DNA of 64,000 nt. Origin: Symsagittifera roscoffensis. Lineage: Eukaryota; Xenacoelomorpha; Acoela; Convolutidae. Where the stretch lies: contig NC_087066.1 of NCBI RefSeq assembly GCF_963678635.1, positions 5,299,954 to 5,363,953 of the forward strand, written 5' to 3'. The position numbers and the translations under genes were made by a program. The notes beneath the pieces were generated by a model. The model was not told where the DNA came from and made no database searches. It was given only the letters and a program-made list of their open reading frames with translations. This document shows positions 31,635 through 43,939 of this stretch, piece after piece; within the stretch, counting starts at the first letter, position 1; every line of letters starts with the position of its first letter.

Positions 31635-33316
31635 CCCCAAAAAACGAGAACTATCGATTGCTCAAAGTCAAAATGCTTGTCCTAACTTCCTGCTCTACCA
31701 ACGGGTTATACGCTATCCCTGGCACGCCTGCTGACACATGTTGAAACAATTTTAGCTCATCCAGCGTCACATGCTCCTTCGGATAAACATTCGAAAAGAC
31801 TCTATCAGCTCTAACTCTTGTTCTTTCGATCTTGAATCGTTACTGGCTTCATACTCCGTCCTTCTGATTCCCTTTGAACACATTGCTAGTATCACTTGCA
31901 ACTCTATCCTCACGCAAGGATTGGCCAGAGAGGCCGTTACTGCTGATGAAGTGTTCATGGACTTGTCAAAGTATCTTTGGAGGACGACCCTCCAAGAAAT
32001 TTTCACCAGCTGCTCGGGCCCACCTCGCTTGTTTCAGACGACCTTACGGTGCCGTATTCCTTTCGTTTCAAATTAAAACCCTTCACTATTCAAGGCAATG
32101 GCTCCTGAATGGCTTTTGTCTCACTCCGTGCCATCAAGTTCCTTCTCGCTGATTTCCTTGTCTTAAGCATTTCCACATCGCCACCAGCAGGATCGCCCCT
32201 ATGAATCGAATCGGGTATCGTGATCCCACTATACCCGACTACGTCAAGTTATCCTTCCAGTTTCGTTTTTGCTTATTAGTTTGCGATTGCTTGTAGTCAA
32301 CCAGCCCACTAGATTCGCACAAGTTGATGGAATCCATTCCAAGCTTAGTATCTGTCAAAGTTTTTCGCTCCTCTTTGACTTGGAGGCCAGTGATATTAAA
32401 CCAGCCAGCAGCATTGGTGGTATCAAGTTGTCTTTTTCTCCTCCATTCGCTATTAGATGATCCCCTTGTCCAATATCACCAGAACGGTATACTTTTGCCA
32501 GCAATGTCACCACTGCACACGCTTTGGACTTAATTACCTTGGGGTTCTCTGCTTTGTTGCCGAATTTGTTCTTGAGTTTTTTCAACCCTTTCTTGGCTCG
32601 TTTAACGGGTTCTTTTCCACTGATTGGGTCTTTATCGGCCCTATCATCCGTGACTGACTCGGTCAAGCCTTCATGGACTCAGTGGAACCCATCATTTTTT
32701 CCTAAAATTGAATCAAGATGGGTTGATTCAAGCCCCACCTTCAACACGGACTGCGCTCCGTACCTGCAACCACAACCCAAGTTGTTTCCATGAAAGCCGG
32801 GACAACACAATTCCCGTTTTTCGCTCGAATTCTCCTGGATACCTCTCCAATTCCTCCTCAGGCAACATGCTCAGAGAAGATACTCTCATGGCTTCATCAA
32901 TCCTCCTCCTACGAGGAGATTCGTAGAGTAACTTTTGCACGTTCCCCCTTTGATAATCTAGAGCTAGGGAAACTGGTCGGGCTGGGAACAAAATGACCGG
33001 CGTTGCCTCATAGGAGACATAAATGATGTTGGCATCATCAACAGAAAAGCTCATCGAGCTCTCCATTTTCATCATACTCCAGCAAATCTCGTTCTAGCGT
33101 ACCCAAATCAGTTCCTCTCGTCTTCACAACTTTTCGTTTCATGGGGTCGTCCTCCTTTTGATCTTTAGCGTTGTTGTTGTTGGTGTCATCTGGTCTTAGT
33201 CTAGATCCAGAGGGGCCCCGTTGCATGTCCATACCTGAGTCCAGACGAGCCGGATCTAGTCGGGTGACTCGCATGGTAGAATACTTCGTCACTAACGAGG
33301 AACTTTACTGACTCAT
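31635..33316 (-). repeat. 1.68-kb tandem duplicate, unit 1 (contains broken ORFs)
   Basis: Near-identical to 33317-34974. On the minus strand it holds an ATG-led ORF (33292-33038) that ends in a frameshift into a second frame (33075-32728), then a 103-codon ORF (32666-32355) with a Lys-rich segment followed by MLLAGLISLASKSKR, then further pieces (32006-31767). The protein starts with an acidic, low-complexity N-terminus. The frameshift near 33060 is shared with unit 2, so it existed before the duplication. Family unknown. Confidence 0.8.
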
Positions 33317-34974
33317 CCCCAAAAAACGAGAACTATCGATTGCTCAAACTCAAAATGCTTGTCCTAATTTCCTGCTCTACGAACGGGTTATACGCTATCC
33401 CTGGCACGCCTGCTGACACATGTTGAAACAGTTTTAGCTCATCCAGCGTCACATGCTCCTTCGGATAAACATTCTTAGAGACTATATCAGCTCTAACTCT
33501 TGTTCTTTCGATCTTGAATCGTTACTGGCTTCATACTCCGTCCTTCTGATTCCCATTGAAAACATTGCTAGTATCACTTGCAACTCTATCCTCACGCACA
33601 GATTGGCCAGAGAGGCCATTACTGCTGATGAAGTGTTCATGGACTTGTCAAAGTATCTTTGCAGGACGACCCAGCAAGAAATCTTCACCAGCTGCTCAGG
33701 CCCACCTCGCTTGTTTCAGACGACATTACGGTGCCGTATTTCTTTCGTTTCAAATTAGAACCCTTCACTATTCATGGCAATGGCTCCTGAATGGCTTTTG
33801 TCTCACTCCGTGCCATCAAGTTCCTTCTCGCTGAGTTCCTTGTCTTAAGCATTTCCACATCACCACCAGCAGGATTGCCCCTATGGATCGAATCGGGTAT
33901 CGTGATCCGACCATACTCGACTACGTCAAGTTATCCTTCCAGTTTCGTTTTTGCTTATTAGTTTGCGAGTGCTTGTAGTCAACCAGCCCACTAGATCCGC
34001 ACAGGCTGATGGAATCCATTCCAAGCTTAGTATCTGTCAAAGTTTTTCGCTCCTCTTTGACTTGGAGGCCAGTGATATTAAACCAGCCAGCAGCATTGGT
34101 GGTATCAAGTTGTCTTTTTCTCCTCCATTCGCTATTAGATGATCCCCTTGTCCAATATCACCAGAACGGTATACTTTTGCCAGCAATGTCACCACTGCAC
34201 ACGCTTTGGACTTAATTACCTTGGGGTTCTCTGCTTTGTTGCCGAATTTGTTCTTGAGTTTTTTCAACCCTTTCTTGGCTCGTTTAACGGGTTCTTTTCC
34301 ACTGATTGGGTCTTTATCGGCCCTATCATCCGTGACTGACTCGGTCAAGCCTTCATGGACTCAGTGGAACCCATCATTTTTTCCTAAAATTGAATCAAGA
34401 TGGGTTGATTCAAGCCCCACCTTCAACACGGACTGCGCTCCGTACCTGCAACTACAACCCAAGTCGTTTCCATGAAAGCCGGGACAACACAGTTCCCGTG
34501 TTTCGCTCGAATTCTTTTATTCCTCCTCAGGCAACATGCTCAGAAAAGATCCTCTCATGGCTTCATCAATCCTCCTCCTACGAGGAGTTTCGTAGAGTAA
34601 CTTTTGCACGTTCCCCCTTTGAGAATCCAGAGCTAGGGAAACTGGTCGGGCTGGAGACAAAATGACCGGCGTTGCCTCATAGGAGACATAAATGATGTTG
34701 GCATCATCAACAGACAAGCTCATCGAGCTCTCCATTTTCATCATACTCCAGCAGATCTCGTTCTAGCGCTCCCAAATCAGTTCCACTCGTCTTCCCTACT
34801 TTTCTATTCATGGGGTCGTCCTCCTTTTGATCTTTGTTGGTGTCATCTGGTTTTGGTCTAGATCCAGAGGGGCCCCGTTGCATATCCATACCTGAGTCCA
34901 GACGAGCCGGATCTACTCAGGTGACTCGCATGGTAGAATACTTCGTCACTAACGAGGAACTTTACTGACTCATC
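33317..34974 (-). repeat. 1.66-kb tandem duplicate, unit 2 (contains broken ORFs)
   Basis: Head-to-tail copy of the unit at 31635-33316. Differences are scattered substitutions plus small deletions (near 34515 and 34835). The 103-codon ORF (34348-34037) is identical at the protein level to that of unit 1, while the 33.45-33.9 kb part has more differences. It carries the same frameshift near 34725. Confidence 0.8.
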
Positions 34975-34999
34975 ACCATACGGTACCAAATCATCAATC

Positions 35000-35960
35000 G
35001 GCATATGATTCCTTCCTCAATTCCAACACTACTTTTTTCTCTCGTCCCGGCCACTTCTATCTTGATTGATCATCGCCTGATGAAAATTTTTTATTTCAAA
35101 CATCAGGGGAAACCTCGGGCTTTCTGGATGGTGGGACCTTGAAATTTTTCCGGCCCCATGCGTCAGGGAAACTTAGTCAAACGTGTTCAATTCTGCGACA
35201 ATCCAGCTAATGAAGCGTGAGTTCATGCACTCACTACAACTTCGCATCCTTTCTTCGACGTTCCGAACCGCTCCGATAGGGGAAGCAAGGACAGGAGATG
35301 TGACTCTTAGCAGCATCTTGAGTATCGGTGGGTATTGAGGGCATTGGCTGGGCAATAGTCTCGAGCCAGCCAGCCAGCCACTTATGCTGGTTCTCCTTCA
35401 CATGGGCATTTGCTTCCGGCCAGGCGGGAGCTCGTATCGCTTCTCAGGAATCCTTCACTGCTGGGCGTAAACTCTAGAACTTGAAGTTGAATTGGATGTT
35501 GACCAAGTCATCAACGCCAATCCTGCATTTGAATTGGTTGTTGAAATTCATCAACATCCAGCCTGGTTTGGCTACTCTTCCAAACAGCCGGTCACCACTG
35601 GCTAATCCCCAGAATTCTTGACCCAGTTCAACACCGAGCAATCGACCACTGAGACTAGGTTGACATACAGTACCGAACTTGTGTACGATAATTTTTGCAC
35701 ATCGTAGAACACATGCCACATCACCGGCCCATAAATTGCATTCAAAAACTCTCTTAGTCCAAAAAATAGAGACAGCAGATCAATCCGCATCATCACGGCT
35801 AAAGCCGTCAACAAGGGAATGTCATCACATTTCTTGCAGTCGTTCGCCTCTGCGATATTCGTGTCAGACTTTGTTGTAGGAGTTCTGAATCAGAACAATT
35901 ACTAAGCCGATACTAAGCCGTCTCCAACTGCGCGTTGAAATCCCGGCTCGATCCCTGCAG
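35000..35960 (-). pseudogene. Unrecognised ORF fragments (possible beta-rich protein)
   Basis: Minus-strand frames 35814-35602, 35719-35474 and 35355-35173 give protein-like segments in series, interrupted by stops. The 35719-35474 piece ends in hydrophobic/aromatic alternation (WGLASGDRLFGRV...) suggestive of beta strands. No family recognised. Confidence 0.35.
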
Positions 35961-36069
35961 CTGCTCCGGTAACGCATGAGCTCAAACAGGTGATGAGGAC
36001 ATAAGGTCCTTTCACAACAATTTCGAGGCCTAAAGTCTCATAGAGTGCATATACCATGCCAATCGACAG

Positions 36070-38336
36070 CTATCTGACGTCTCTCACAAAGCTTGCAATC
36101 AAGTTCCATGAGGCTCTCGGATAGCACGATGACAGGAATGATGGAGTCCATCCCACTCTAAATCCTGCTAGGATTACGTCGAATCTCTCATACTGCGCTC
36201 TCGTTGCCATTACAACCGCTTGAAACTTATCTAAAGACATTATGTTCACGTCCTGCATCAACTGCAATATCATGCCTCCAGCTTTGTCTATTTCAATAGG
36301 GCTTTCAAGTATATCTGAACTTCATTTGTCACTGCTGGCGCTTGTTAGAAAGCATCTCCTCCCAATGCGCACACCCTCAGTTACAGCCATGAATTTGAGT
36401 GAGGCTTCGTCCTCGAGGCCAGCGCCATGACGTCCTTTTCCGAAGATGTCAAATTACGTCTGACTATACCCTCATGTGCGTAACTATCGTGCTCTACCTG
36501 CCTGAACCATAGGTCGTTCGCCACCTGCTGCACCAGCATATAGTCATCAACCACTCCTGGGTTCATTTTGAGCAACCTGGCGAAGTTGGACGGTTCAAAC
36601 CCACGGGCTTCATCTAGCTCTGATCGAAGGAAATCACTACATCGAAACGTTCTCCCGCAAGCAGGGCTACCATCCTGTATACGAACTGCAAGGGTTACGG
36701 CAATTAGGCATGCCCAGGCTATAGCAAAAAAAAATTCAAAACCTTCCTACTGGGAAAAAACCTATCCATGAGGTGGCCCAGTGGTCCCCGGCTCTGCAAA
36801 GGATCATTCAACTCAGCGATTATTATCACTACGAATCCATGCTTACTACCCTATGCGAGCTCATTGCCATTCGTACTGATTGTCGCCTATCGAGTTTGGG
36901 AGCTGTCAGGCAAATCACTTCCAGCCAAAACAAAAAACGAGGCGTGTACACATAGTCCGCACTGGCCACTATCAATTTTTTTGTGTTCTTGATATCTAGG
37001 TGGTCGCTTTTGCTGTATACAGTCCCTTGGACCACTTATCGTCCCCTTTCACTGAAATTGTAGGGGATAGTCTCTTGAATACTCACCAGGCGTCTGGCCC
37101 GGTAGCTTAGAGAGTTATCGGTACATCATGTGATGTTTGATTAGAAGTTTTATGTAAAGAAGTTGCACTTCTGAAGATGTGGCAATAATTCTCTGGCCCT
37201 TCGACGGACGTCCGTCAAGGATCGCGTAATCAGGGGTCCCATAATTTTTTCCTGATGTAATCCATCGAGATCTGCAAACTTTAGCGGTGTAGCGGAGCTT
37301 AACAGCTCTTGCTTCGCCAACAACATGTCAACGCCCAATATCCGATACATTCCCGACTCCGCTGGCTATTTCCATTCGTCATCCTCATTGCGTCGGATCG
37401 ACATGCAAGCGTATTCATGTTCAACTTGGTTGACATGTCAGCCTATTATGGCCCCTAAGCACTGAGGTCCGATCGTTCCACAGTAAGACACTGTTCGAAC
37501 CAGCCACTACGACTGGCGCAGGTTTAATTGATGAAATTACTGCAAAAGTTGAGACTCTTGCGGGTAGACTCATCACGCTCGTGAAGGCCTGGGATTTCGT
37601 CGAATCTGATTATTTGGTCTTACAAGCCTACTCTTCCATGAATTCCTTCGATCCACCGCCTTCCCTGCTGGGTAATGAAACGTATCCCGTCTCTGATGGG
37701 TGTGCGATGGTCACTCAAGCGCAACGTGCTCTCAATGACCATAAATCGAAACTCGCCTGGATGGCTCCTGACCAGGTTGAGGATCAACTCGTTCCATCGG
37801 CCACATTGTCGCTCATGAAATTTGCCACTGGTGTACCCACATCCGGACTCTGCGGGACCGTGCACAGATTCACAAGTCTTGGCTTATTCTTCTCTTTGAA
37901 CTAATTCAGAAGGCAGACTAACAAAGGTTCCCATCTCGTCTCCGTCGTGACCGGAGTTCAAGAGATGTCGTTAGTGCCTATCAGTCTTATCAGGAACTCC
38001 ATCATATTGACATCCTGGGCCACGGAGGCTCCCGCAAAGAAAATATGTGGTCTGACCACTAGCAATGATCTCAACTAGAACTCTCACCAAGTTTTCCCCT
38101 TTGCTCAAATGACGATTCTCGGAAGAAATCGCTTGATGAGTGGTGACAGGGTTCCAGATCATGCTATAAAGGAAGGCTCGGGGGATGGACAGCGGCCACC
38201 TGCATAAAAAATGCCGAGCTCCAAGGTTCTTCCTAATATCTACCACACGTGACCTTACGGTAACTTCGCTGCGTGTCCGTGTGTTAGGAGTGAACGACTC
38301 TACCCAGAGACCGTCCGCTGGTTCTGTTGATTTCAA
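36070..38336 (-). pseudogene. Unrecognised long broken gene
   Basis: A succession of minus-strand segments: 38336-37971 (121 codons), continuing in the same frame after a TAA to 37865-37620, then 37350-37150, 37035-36829, 36575-36381 and 36273-36070. Together they suggest a protein of several hundred residues, largely helical and globular in the later pieces (for example VQQVANDLWFRQVEHDSY and FQAVVMATRAQYERFDV). Many stops and frame changes show it is dead. Gene order with the coiled-coil ORF upstream would be compatible with an endogenised RNA virus, but I found no diagnostic motif. Confidence 0.4.
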
Positions 38337-39199
38337 TCATCGTCGATCTGGCTATTTTCTCGAATGTCCCTTGAAACTGTGGAGCAAGATGCTTATTCGA
38401 GGAGTCAAGTATGGAGTTCGCAGAAATTGCTGCAGACGAAGATGACTGTGCAGGAGCCTCGAGGTACATAGGTTTACACAGCTCCTGTACCCTCATCCTG
38501 GGCTGCGCGTCCCGGGGCCCGTACGGGTTCATAGTCGCCAGGACTCCTGTTGGCATCTGGCCCAACCTCGCCATATATGGATCTTTCAGGTGTTTGACCT
38601 CTTCCTCCTCAAAAGCTATCAATAACACATCGTGCTTCTTCTTCCATTCGTCCCGTTCCTGGGCTCTCGCCTTGTATTCTTCCAACTTCGCGTGCAATTC
38701 CTGAAAACCTTTTTCTTCTTGTCCAGTGTTTTGATCTTTTCCGCAGTCTGGATCTCAATCTCGTTCATCTTCACTTTCTTAGAAGGAGGAGCAGCCTGTG
38801 GTAGAATCCACAGACCACGAAGGGCCCTGTCCGTGGCGTGATCGTTTTGATTCAAAGAGAGGCTGCGCAGAGGAGTTAGGGCGGACAGATAGAGGCATCT
38901 CCCCTAAACGACAATCCATTTGTTCACCTAAACCTGGCTCACGAGCCAGGTCTTGACCAGACATATCTCCACGTCGCTATCGTATGAGCCTGTTTTGGTC
39001 ACTTTCAGAGGTACTGGACTCGCCGAAGGCCAACATCAACACTACCTCCGTGGGGCAGTCCCCACGGTCCTCTTTCCCATAGAATTCAAGATCAGTATCT
39101 TCCAGTCCAAAGTTGCGGTCTAGCACACGCTTGTAAATTTCGTTCAGAACCGTTCCTAGACTCGCGGAGATAAAATCCAACGGTCGCGGTGTCACTCAT
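38284..39199 (-). pseudogene. Coiled-coil ORF, about 300 codons, two in-frame stops
   Basis: One minus-strand frame runs from about 39195 to 38284, interrupted only by a TAG (38977-38979) and a stop near 38779. An ATG in good context (AAAATGAG) at 39197-39199 lies one frame off, implying an early frameshift. The product is acidic and disordered at the N-terminus, then has a strong coiled coil (LHAKLEEYKARAQERDEW, followed by KKKHDVLLIAFEEEEVKHL), then a Pro/Ser-rich tail. This layout recalls viral phosphoprotein or Gag-like assembly proteins. No homologue was recognised. Confidence 0.5.
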
Positions 39200-39670
39200 T
39201 TTCTCGTTTGTTCAGATTTGTTGCATAGTGTTCAAGTATAGTTAACAAGATTGACCAATCACGATCTAAGAGAAAAACAAGTCGCAACTCAGGAAAGATT
39301 ATTCATTTTGCTTAATCTCCACGGTGAAACATCATTCGTATCTTTCAAAAACAGTCAAATGATTTTTTCTTCATTTGCTCCAAAAACTAGCACCCAGTTG
39401 GATCGTCCACCTCCATTTATGTTAATTTGATATGATTGAACGTTGTCACCTATGCATCTAGAATAATCCAGGAGACATACCAATATCGAACACAATCAAA
39501 AAATTAATACATGACCATGACTGTAGTGTATACTCAACACAACAACGTCACATTAACTTAATTCTGCCAAAAAAGAATAAAGCTTTATATTCAGCGCATA
39601 TCCTAATGCCTAAATCTTTAATCCTAAAAGCTTTAACCCACAAGATAATTTACTAATCTTAATCGGGGAG

Positions 39671-39919
39671 CTAGCATTTGCGTAGATGGTACATCTTATG
39701 CAAGAAGACTTCTATGTCTGTTTCCGAAACAATCTTATGCACTAGAGCATAAAACCCTCTGGGATGTACTTTTCGCCTATTTGGATCAAATACTAGTGAG
39801 AGAGCGGGGTAATTCTCTCTCGACCAGAAAAGCGCTAAAATCTTGGGGCTCACGTTTTGTCTTTCAGTGGCCTTGGTTACCAAAAAACACAAAAACATTT
39901 CCAGGTCTTTGTGAAGCAA
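39671..39919 (-). pseudogene. Unrecognised 82-codon ORF
   Basis: Product with hydrophobic and charged alternation and a His/Lys-rich end (FLHKMYHLRKC). It sits between the coiled-coil ORF and the right-hand direct repeat. It may be part of the same element or a separate relic. Confidence 0.25.
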
Positions 39920-40284
39920 CAGGGGGCAGCGCTATCATCCCTCCTACACCAGGCTTTTGTTTACCTAAAAACTTGATTTTCCTATACTTCCTTTTACTGT
40001 CGACGAAAAACGCCGGTTTTTAACCTAACGCCGCGGTTATAGCTATGAAGCACGATTGTTCCGTGAGTATAAAATCACTGTCGGTCTCAGCAATGTTCGT
40101 GTAGTGATTTGAAAGAACAAAATATGACTCAAAAATTTGTCCTAAAGCCGGTTTTTGAAATTTTTCTACCTCTATTTCCAGTTTTCCTGTTTCTCTTGCG
40201 GATTTTAACTTTGATCATCAGATTTTTGGTGTTCCCATCCCCACTTCCGGGACAAAATATATTAATTATCCCTCGACATCCCCA

Positions 40285-40490
40285 GAACTTCAGATCGAGG
40301 TCTCCAGATTACCTGTTTTATAGTCGAAATGATGCGCGGCGTTTCTGTGATTCCCTTTTTGTCTTACGGCCTAAATGTGTATCGTCCATTCAATGGTCTG
40401 TTTGTTGTGACCGTTTTTTTACCTTCCAGCTAAATCACTTCCGTTGCGTAGTCATAGACGAAAATTACCCTTAGTTTTGACTGTGAGTGT
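40285..40490. repeat. Diverged direct repeat, right copy
   Basis: Partner of 26555-26790 (shared GATCGAGGTCTC, ACCTGTTTTATAGT, TTTCTGTGATT and ACCTTCCAG blocks). It lies just beyond the right end of the minus-strand coding block. Confidence 0.55.
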
Positions 40491-41400
40491 TTACTGTGTG
40501 ACTCATGCATTCAATTTGTAAGCGCATTGTTTGATCTCTTATTAACCTTATTTCCATGAGGTTTGAAGAAAAGATTGTCCTTTTTTCTTGAAGTTTCATT
40601 TTTGGAGAATATTACTTTGGTGATCTAATCTATGTTGAATGAATGGAGTGCATTTTACTGAAGTGACGAAGTTACTGAAGTTACTAATTTCTCGCAGACA
40701 TGGCTGTTTTTTTTTTTTTGATAATCTGAAGATAGAATGTTTCATAGTAACAGTGGCTACAGTAGGGAGTTCTTCATCACATTATCCAGTCAAAATCCCC
40801 GGAACTTTTTAGATATAGAAGTTCATCTATTTTCTTTTTTTTAAAAAACACGTCTCATTGAAAGAAAACAAAGAACCCCTTTAAATTCCAGATTCCTCCT
40901 GCGTTATGGAAAAATACTACTCATAGAAGTTAACTGCTCTTCTTTTTAGGAAGTTATCCACTTGAACAAAGTAGGATTATGGCAACCAAAAAGGTGGCTG
41001 AGTCAAGAAACTTACAAACTAATTCATAATCTAAAAACTTACAGCTTATGGACAATTTCCTGATCCTGGACAAAAACTAGAAATCCCTTTCGAACTAAAA
41101 AAAAAACCATCATTCATAGCTTACATGAATATCATCTTGGCTAAGTCATCATGAAAATCCTGGCTGAAGAAAGTTGGGACCACGTCTCCCTTTGTAGGCC
41201 AATTTTTTTTCGTTAGTATTATACAAAAAACGTAATTCTTTTAGTTTTGAACGAAGAGCTGAGATTAGTTTGTACAGTGGGCAATCATAAGTCTAACAGC
41301 TTGCATAACCCATCCTACCTGAGAGCCCTTACATGGCAGATGGGATATCCAATCCAATCCCCAGGAGAAAATCGGAGTCCAAGGACCTTCGGGAGTTCAA
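40491..41400. other. Spacer; no gene seen
   Basis: AT-rich, without recognisable coding. The 5' end of the following LINE is somewhere in its right part. Confidence 0.45.
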
Positions 41401-41404
41401 CGGG

Positions 41405-43915
41405 ACCCGCCAGCAGCAGTGTTTTTGGTGAAGCGCCCTGGTAACCCCGCATACCAGTGGCACATCATCTTGACTTCCGGAGACATCGAGACAAACGCCG
41501 ACCCTACCAGGTGGCCTTGCGGGAAATGTGTACGATCCGCAAAGTTCGACTCGATCCGATGCGGTCATCTATCGCCCCCTGCGAAAGGAGGCTTGGACCT
41601 TAGAGACGTCCGCCCCCAGCTGCAAATCTGGCCGACAGACAAATGCAGCAAAACCTGCGCCGATGCCAACGCGCACGGATCTTGCGACCGCCCAGAAATC
41701 ACGGACCACGCCAGAGAAGAAATCGACGACTGGGCCATCGACAAGAAGATGTACATCCTCAACCAAGGCGCTCCCACACGCATGAAGAGCGATGGCAGCT
41801 GCACAGCCCCGGACATTAAGATATTGCAGTCGTCCAGCTCTCAGGCCTTCTCTCGGAAGACTTTAGACAGCATCAGCTCCGATCACCTGCCGATACTGAT
41901 CGACAGGCAAGGAAGATCAAAAAAAGGAGACAGAAGAAGGCGACAGCTGAACATCAGGAAAGCTGACATAAAAAATTCTAGGACATCCTGACGGGCACCC
42001 TCCTTCCAACAGCAGAAGCCTCGTTAGATCAGCAAAGGAAGCACTCCACTTCTTCCGTTCGTTGAGCCGCGCAGAAGAGTATCACTCTCACCAGAAAGAA
42101 ACCCGGCAAACCCTGGTGAAACACTCAATGTGCGAACGCCAAAACGAACTTGAACAGAGCCCTCCACCGTATCCGTGCCAACCCTCAGGACAAAGATCTC
42201 TTCCGTAGATACAACGAAGCGAAGAGCTTGCTCGGAGAGACGATTGCCACACAGAAGAGGTCTTGCTGGCGAAAGTTGGTGGCTGATCTGGACCCCAAGA
42301 CACCAACGACAAAGGTCTGGAACACTTTCAAGGCCATGGACAGAAGACAACGATCAGGACTCCCGGACACGACAATCAAGTATTGCGAAAAGTCAGCTGT
42401 GTCAGATAAACAGAGAGCCGACTTAGCCATCAAGGCGCACGCGAAAGTCAGACGGATCAGGATCCCTCGCAGGCTGGGCAACGGAACTGACCACGCTCTC
42501 CTGTCGGGGCTGAGATACAACATCCACTCTCACACAGATCCTGCGAACGACCTCATAATCCCCGAGCTGCAGACCTTTGTGCACAAACTGAAGAACAGCG
42601 CGAAAGGAGAAGACGTGAAAAACCCTCTCATGTTGAATAGTTTGCCTCACGAATGGAAATTTTCCCTGCTGGAGATTTTCAAAGGGAGTTGACAACTCGA
42701 GAAGGTGCTCAGCAGCTGGCATTCCATAGTGATCAACGGGATTCACAAGAAAAAGAAAGCGGCGGATACGATCCGCAGCTACAGGCTCTTGAGCCTCTTG
42801 TCTTGCGGCTCGATTGTCCTGGAATCCCTAATCAGAGACAGAATGAAAACCTGGGCTGAAACAGAGTCCTTCATTCCTCAGGAACAGTCAGGATTTCAAG
42901 CGAAGAGGTCAACCCTCAACGGAACAGCACACATCGCTCATTCCTGCTTCGACCCATCTATTAAAGATCTGTGCGTCGAAGACCGAGGCGTTAGTGATCC
43001 TCTTAGATCTGAGGGAGACAGCAGGGAATACTAAGCCTCCCCTCTATCTCGTCGGCGACACAGTGAAGTACAGCGCCGACCTTCAACGCACTGGTCCGGA
43101 AGTTCTCGGCATCACCTTCGATTCGCAGCTCCGGTTCAGCGAACAGACCCCGACCACCTGCAGCAACCTGAAGTCAAGACCGAAGATCATCCAGGCCTTA
43201 GCAGGAACTGACTGGGGCATGCAAGGCTCCGTACTCAGACACCTCTTCAACGCGTATGCATGAACTGGTGGCCTCTACGCGGCCGGTGTCAGTTACTCTT
43301 TCACCTCCCAAACCAACAGAGACAAACTGGAATCACTGTACTACCAAGTGGCAAGAACAATCATTGGAGCGCCCAAAGGATCGAACGCCGCAGCAACCTG
43401 CCGCAAAGCTCAGCTTCCACCAATCATTCATGTTGCCGAAGAGGAATCAACCAGACTCTTCAAAAAGACCGAATACCACTACCTCGCGCACATGACAACA
43501 GACGCCCCCAACTGAAAGGGCAGATAACAGGAGACTTTCGCCCCTGCTTCAGAACAACAGCAAAGAACCGACTTAACCACATCGACAGCACGGATGTGAA
43601 AAAAGCGCTCAAAGACGAAAGAGAACCGCGCTTCTTAGAACACTACCTGCAGAAAACCGATCCAGAGGCAAAACACAGAAGAGTTACAGGTGGACAGTTC
43701 CTGGAGTCAGTCGCACGCAGTTCGCGGACCGAAGCAACTACCTTACACCGACTCCTACTGGACCGCCACATACCACTGAGAGCAACGAAAGCAACAACGA
43801 AAGCAACACGAAACACCAATCGGTTTTGTCCACGACGGGACGTCGAGAAAAAGAACTGCCTCGGCGATCGACCAGACTGTAAACTGCTGCATACTGCTCC
43901 GAGAACGTGCTGAAG
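41405..43915 (+). pseudogene. Ingi/Vingi-like LINE, internally deleted
   Basis: Fragments appear in the order of an APE-type LINE. There is a 2A-like motif and Cys-rich start (41419-41560: CGKCVRS...), then the endonuclease C-terminus (GSCTAPDI...SSDHLPILI, to about 41900). An EN-RT linker follows (42150-42692), then RT fingers (SYRLLSLLSCG...QSGFQAKRST, 42705-42990) and the start of the palm (ILLDLRE). The catalytic FADD region is missing: the text jumps to the RT thumb (VLGITFDSQLRFSEQ, 43.1 kb). A C-terminal region (ARTIIGAPKG..., HRLLLDRHIPLRATKA, about 43.3-43.9 kb) ends it. GC is much higher than in its flanks. The internal deletions and frameshifts make it dead. Confidence 0.75.
41479..41505 (+). 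other. Degenerate 2A-like peptide motif
   Basis: The reading frame of the LINE start gives ILTSGDIETNADP. Active 2A sequences end D-x-E-x-N-P-G-P. Here N-P-G-P has become N-A-D-P, so ribosome skipping should be lost. Position at the very start of the LINE protein matches 2A motifs known from APE-type LINEs. Confidence 0.7.
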
Positions 43916-43939
43916 TTTGTTCAGAAGACTGGGCTTTTC

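Noticed and set aside
31770-34665. Many plus-strand ORFs of 60-100 codons in the 28-39 kb block
   Set aside because: The minus strand gives longer, protein-like segments with sensible composition. The plus-strand ORFs are rich in Ser/Leu/Phe, as expected for antisense shadows.
41528-42426. Alternative-frame ORFs over the Ingi-like LINE
   Set aside because: Only the frames giving endonuclease and RT motifs were kept; the others are GC-rich shadows.
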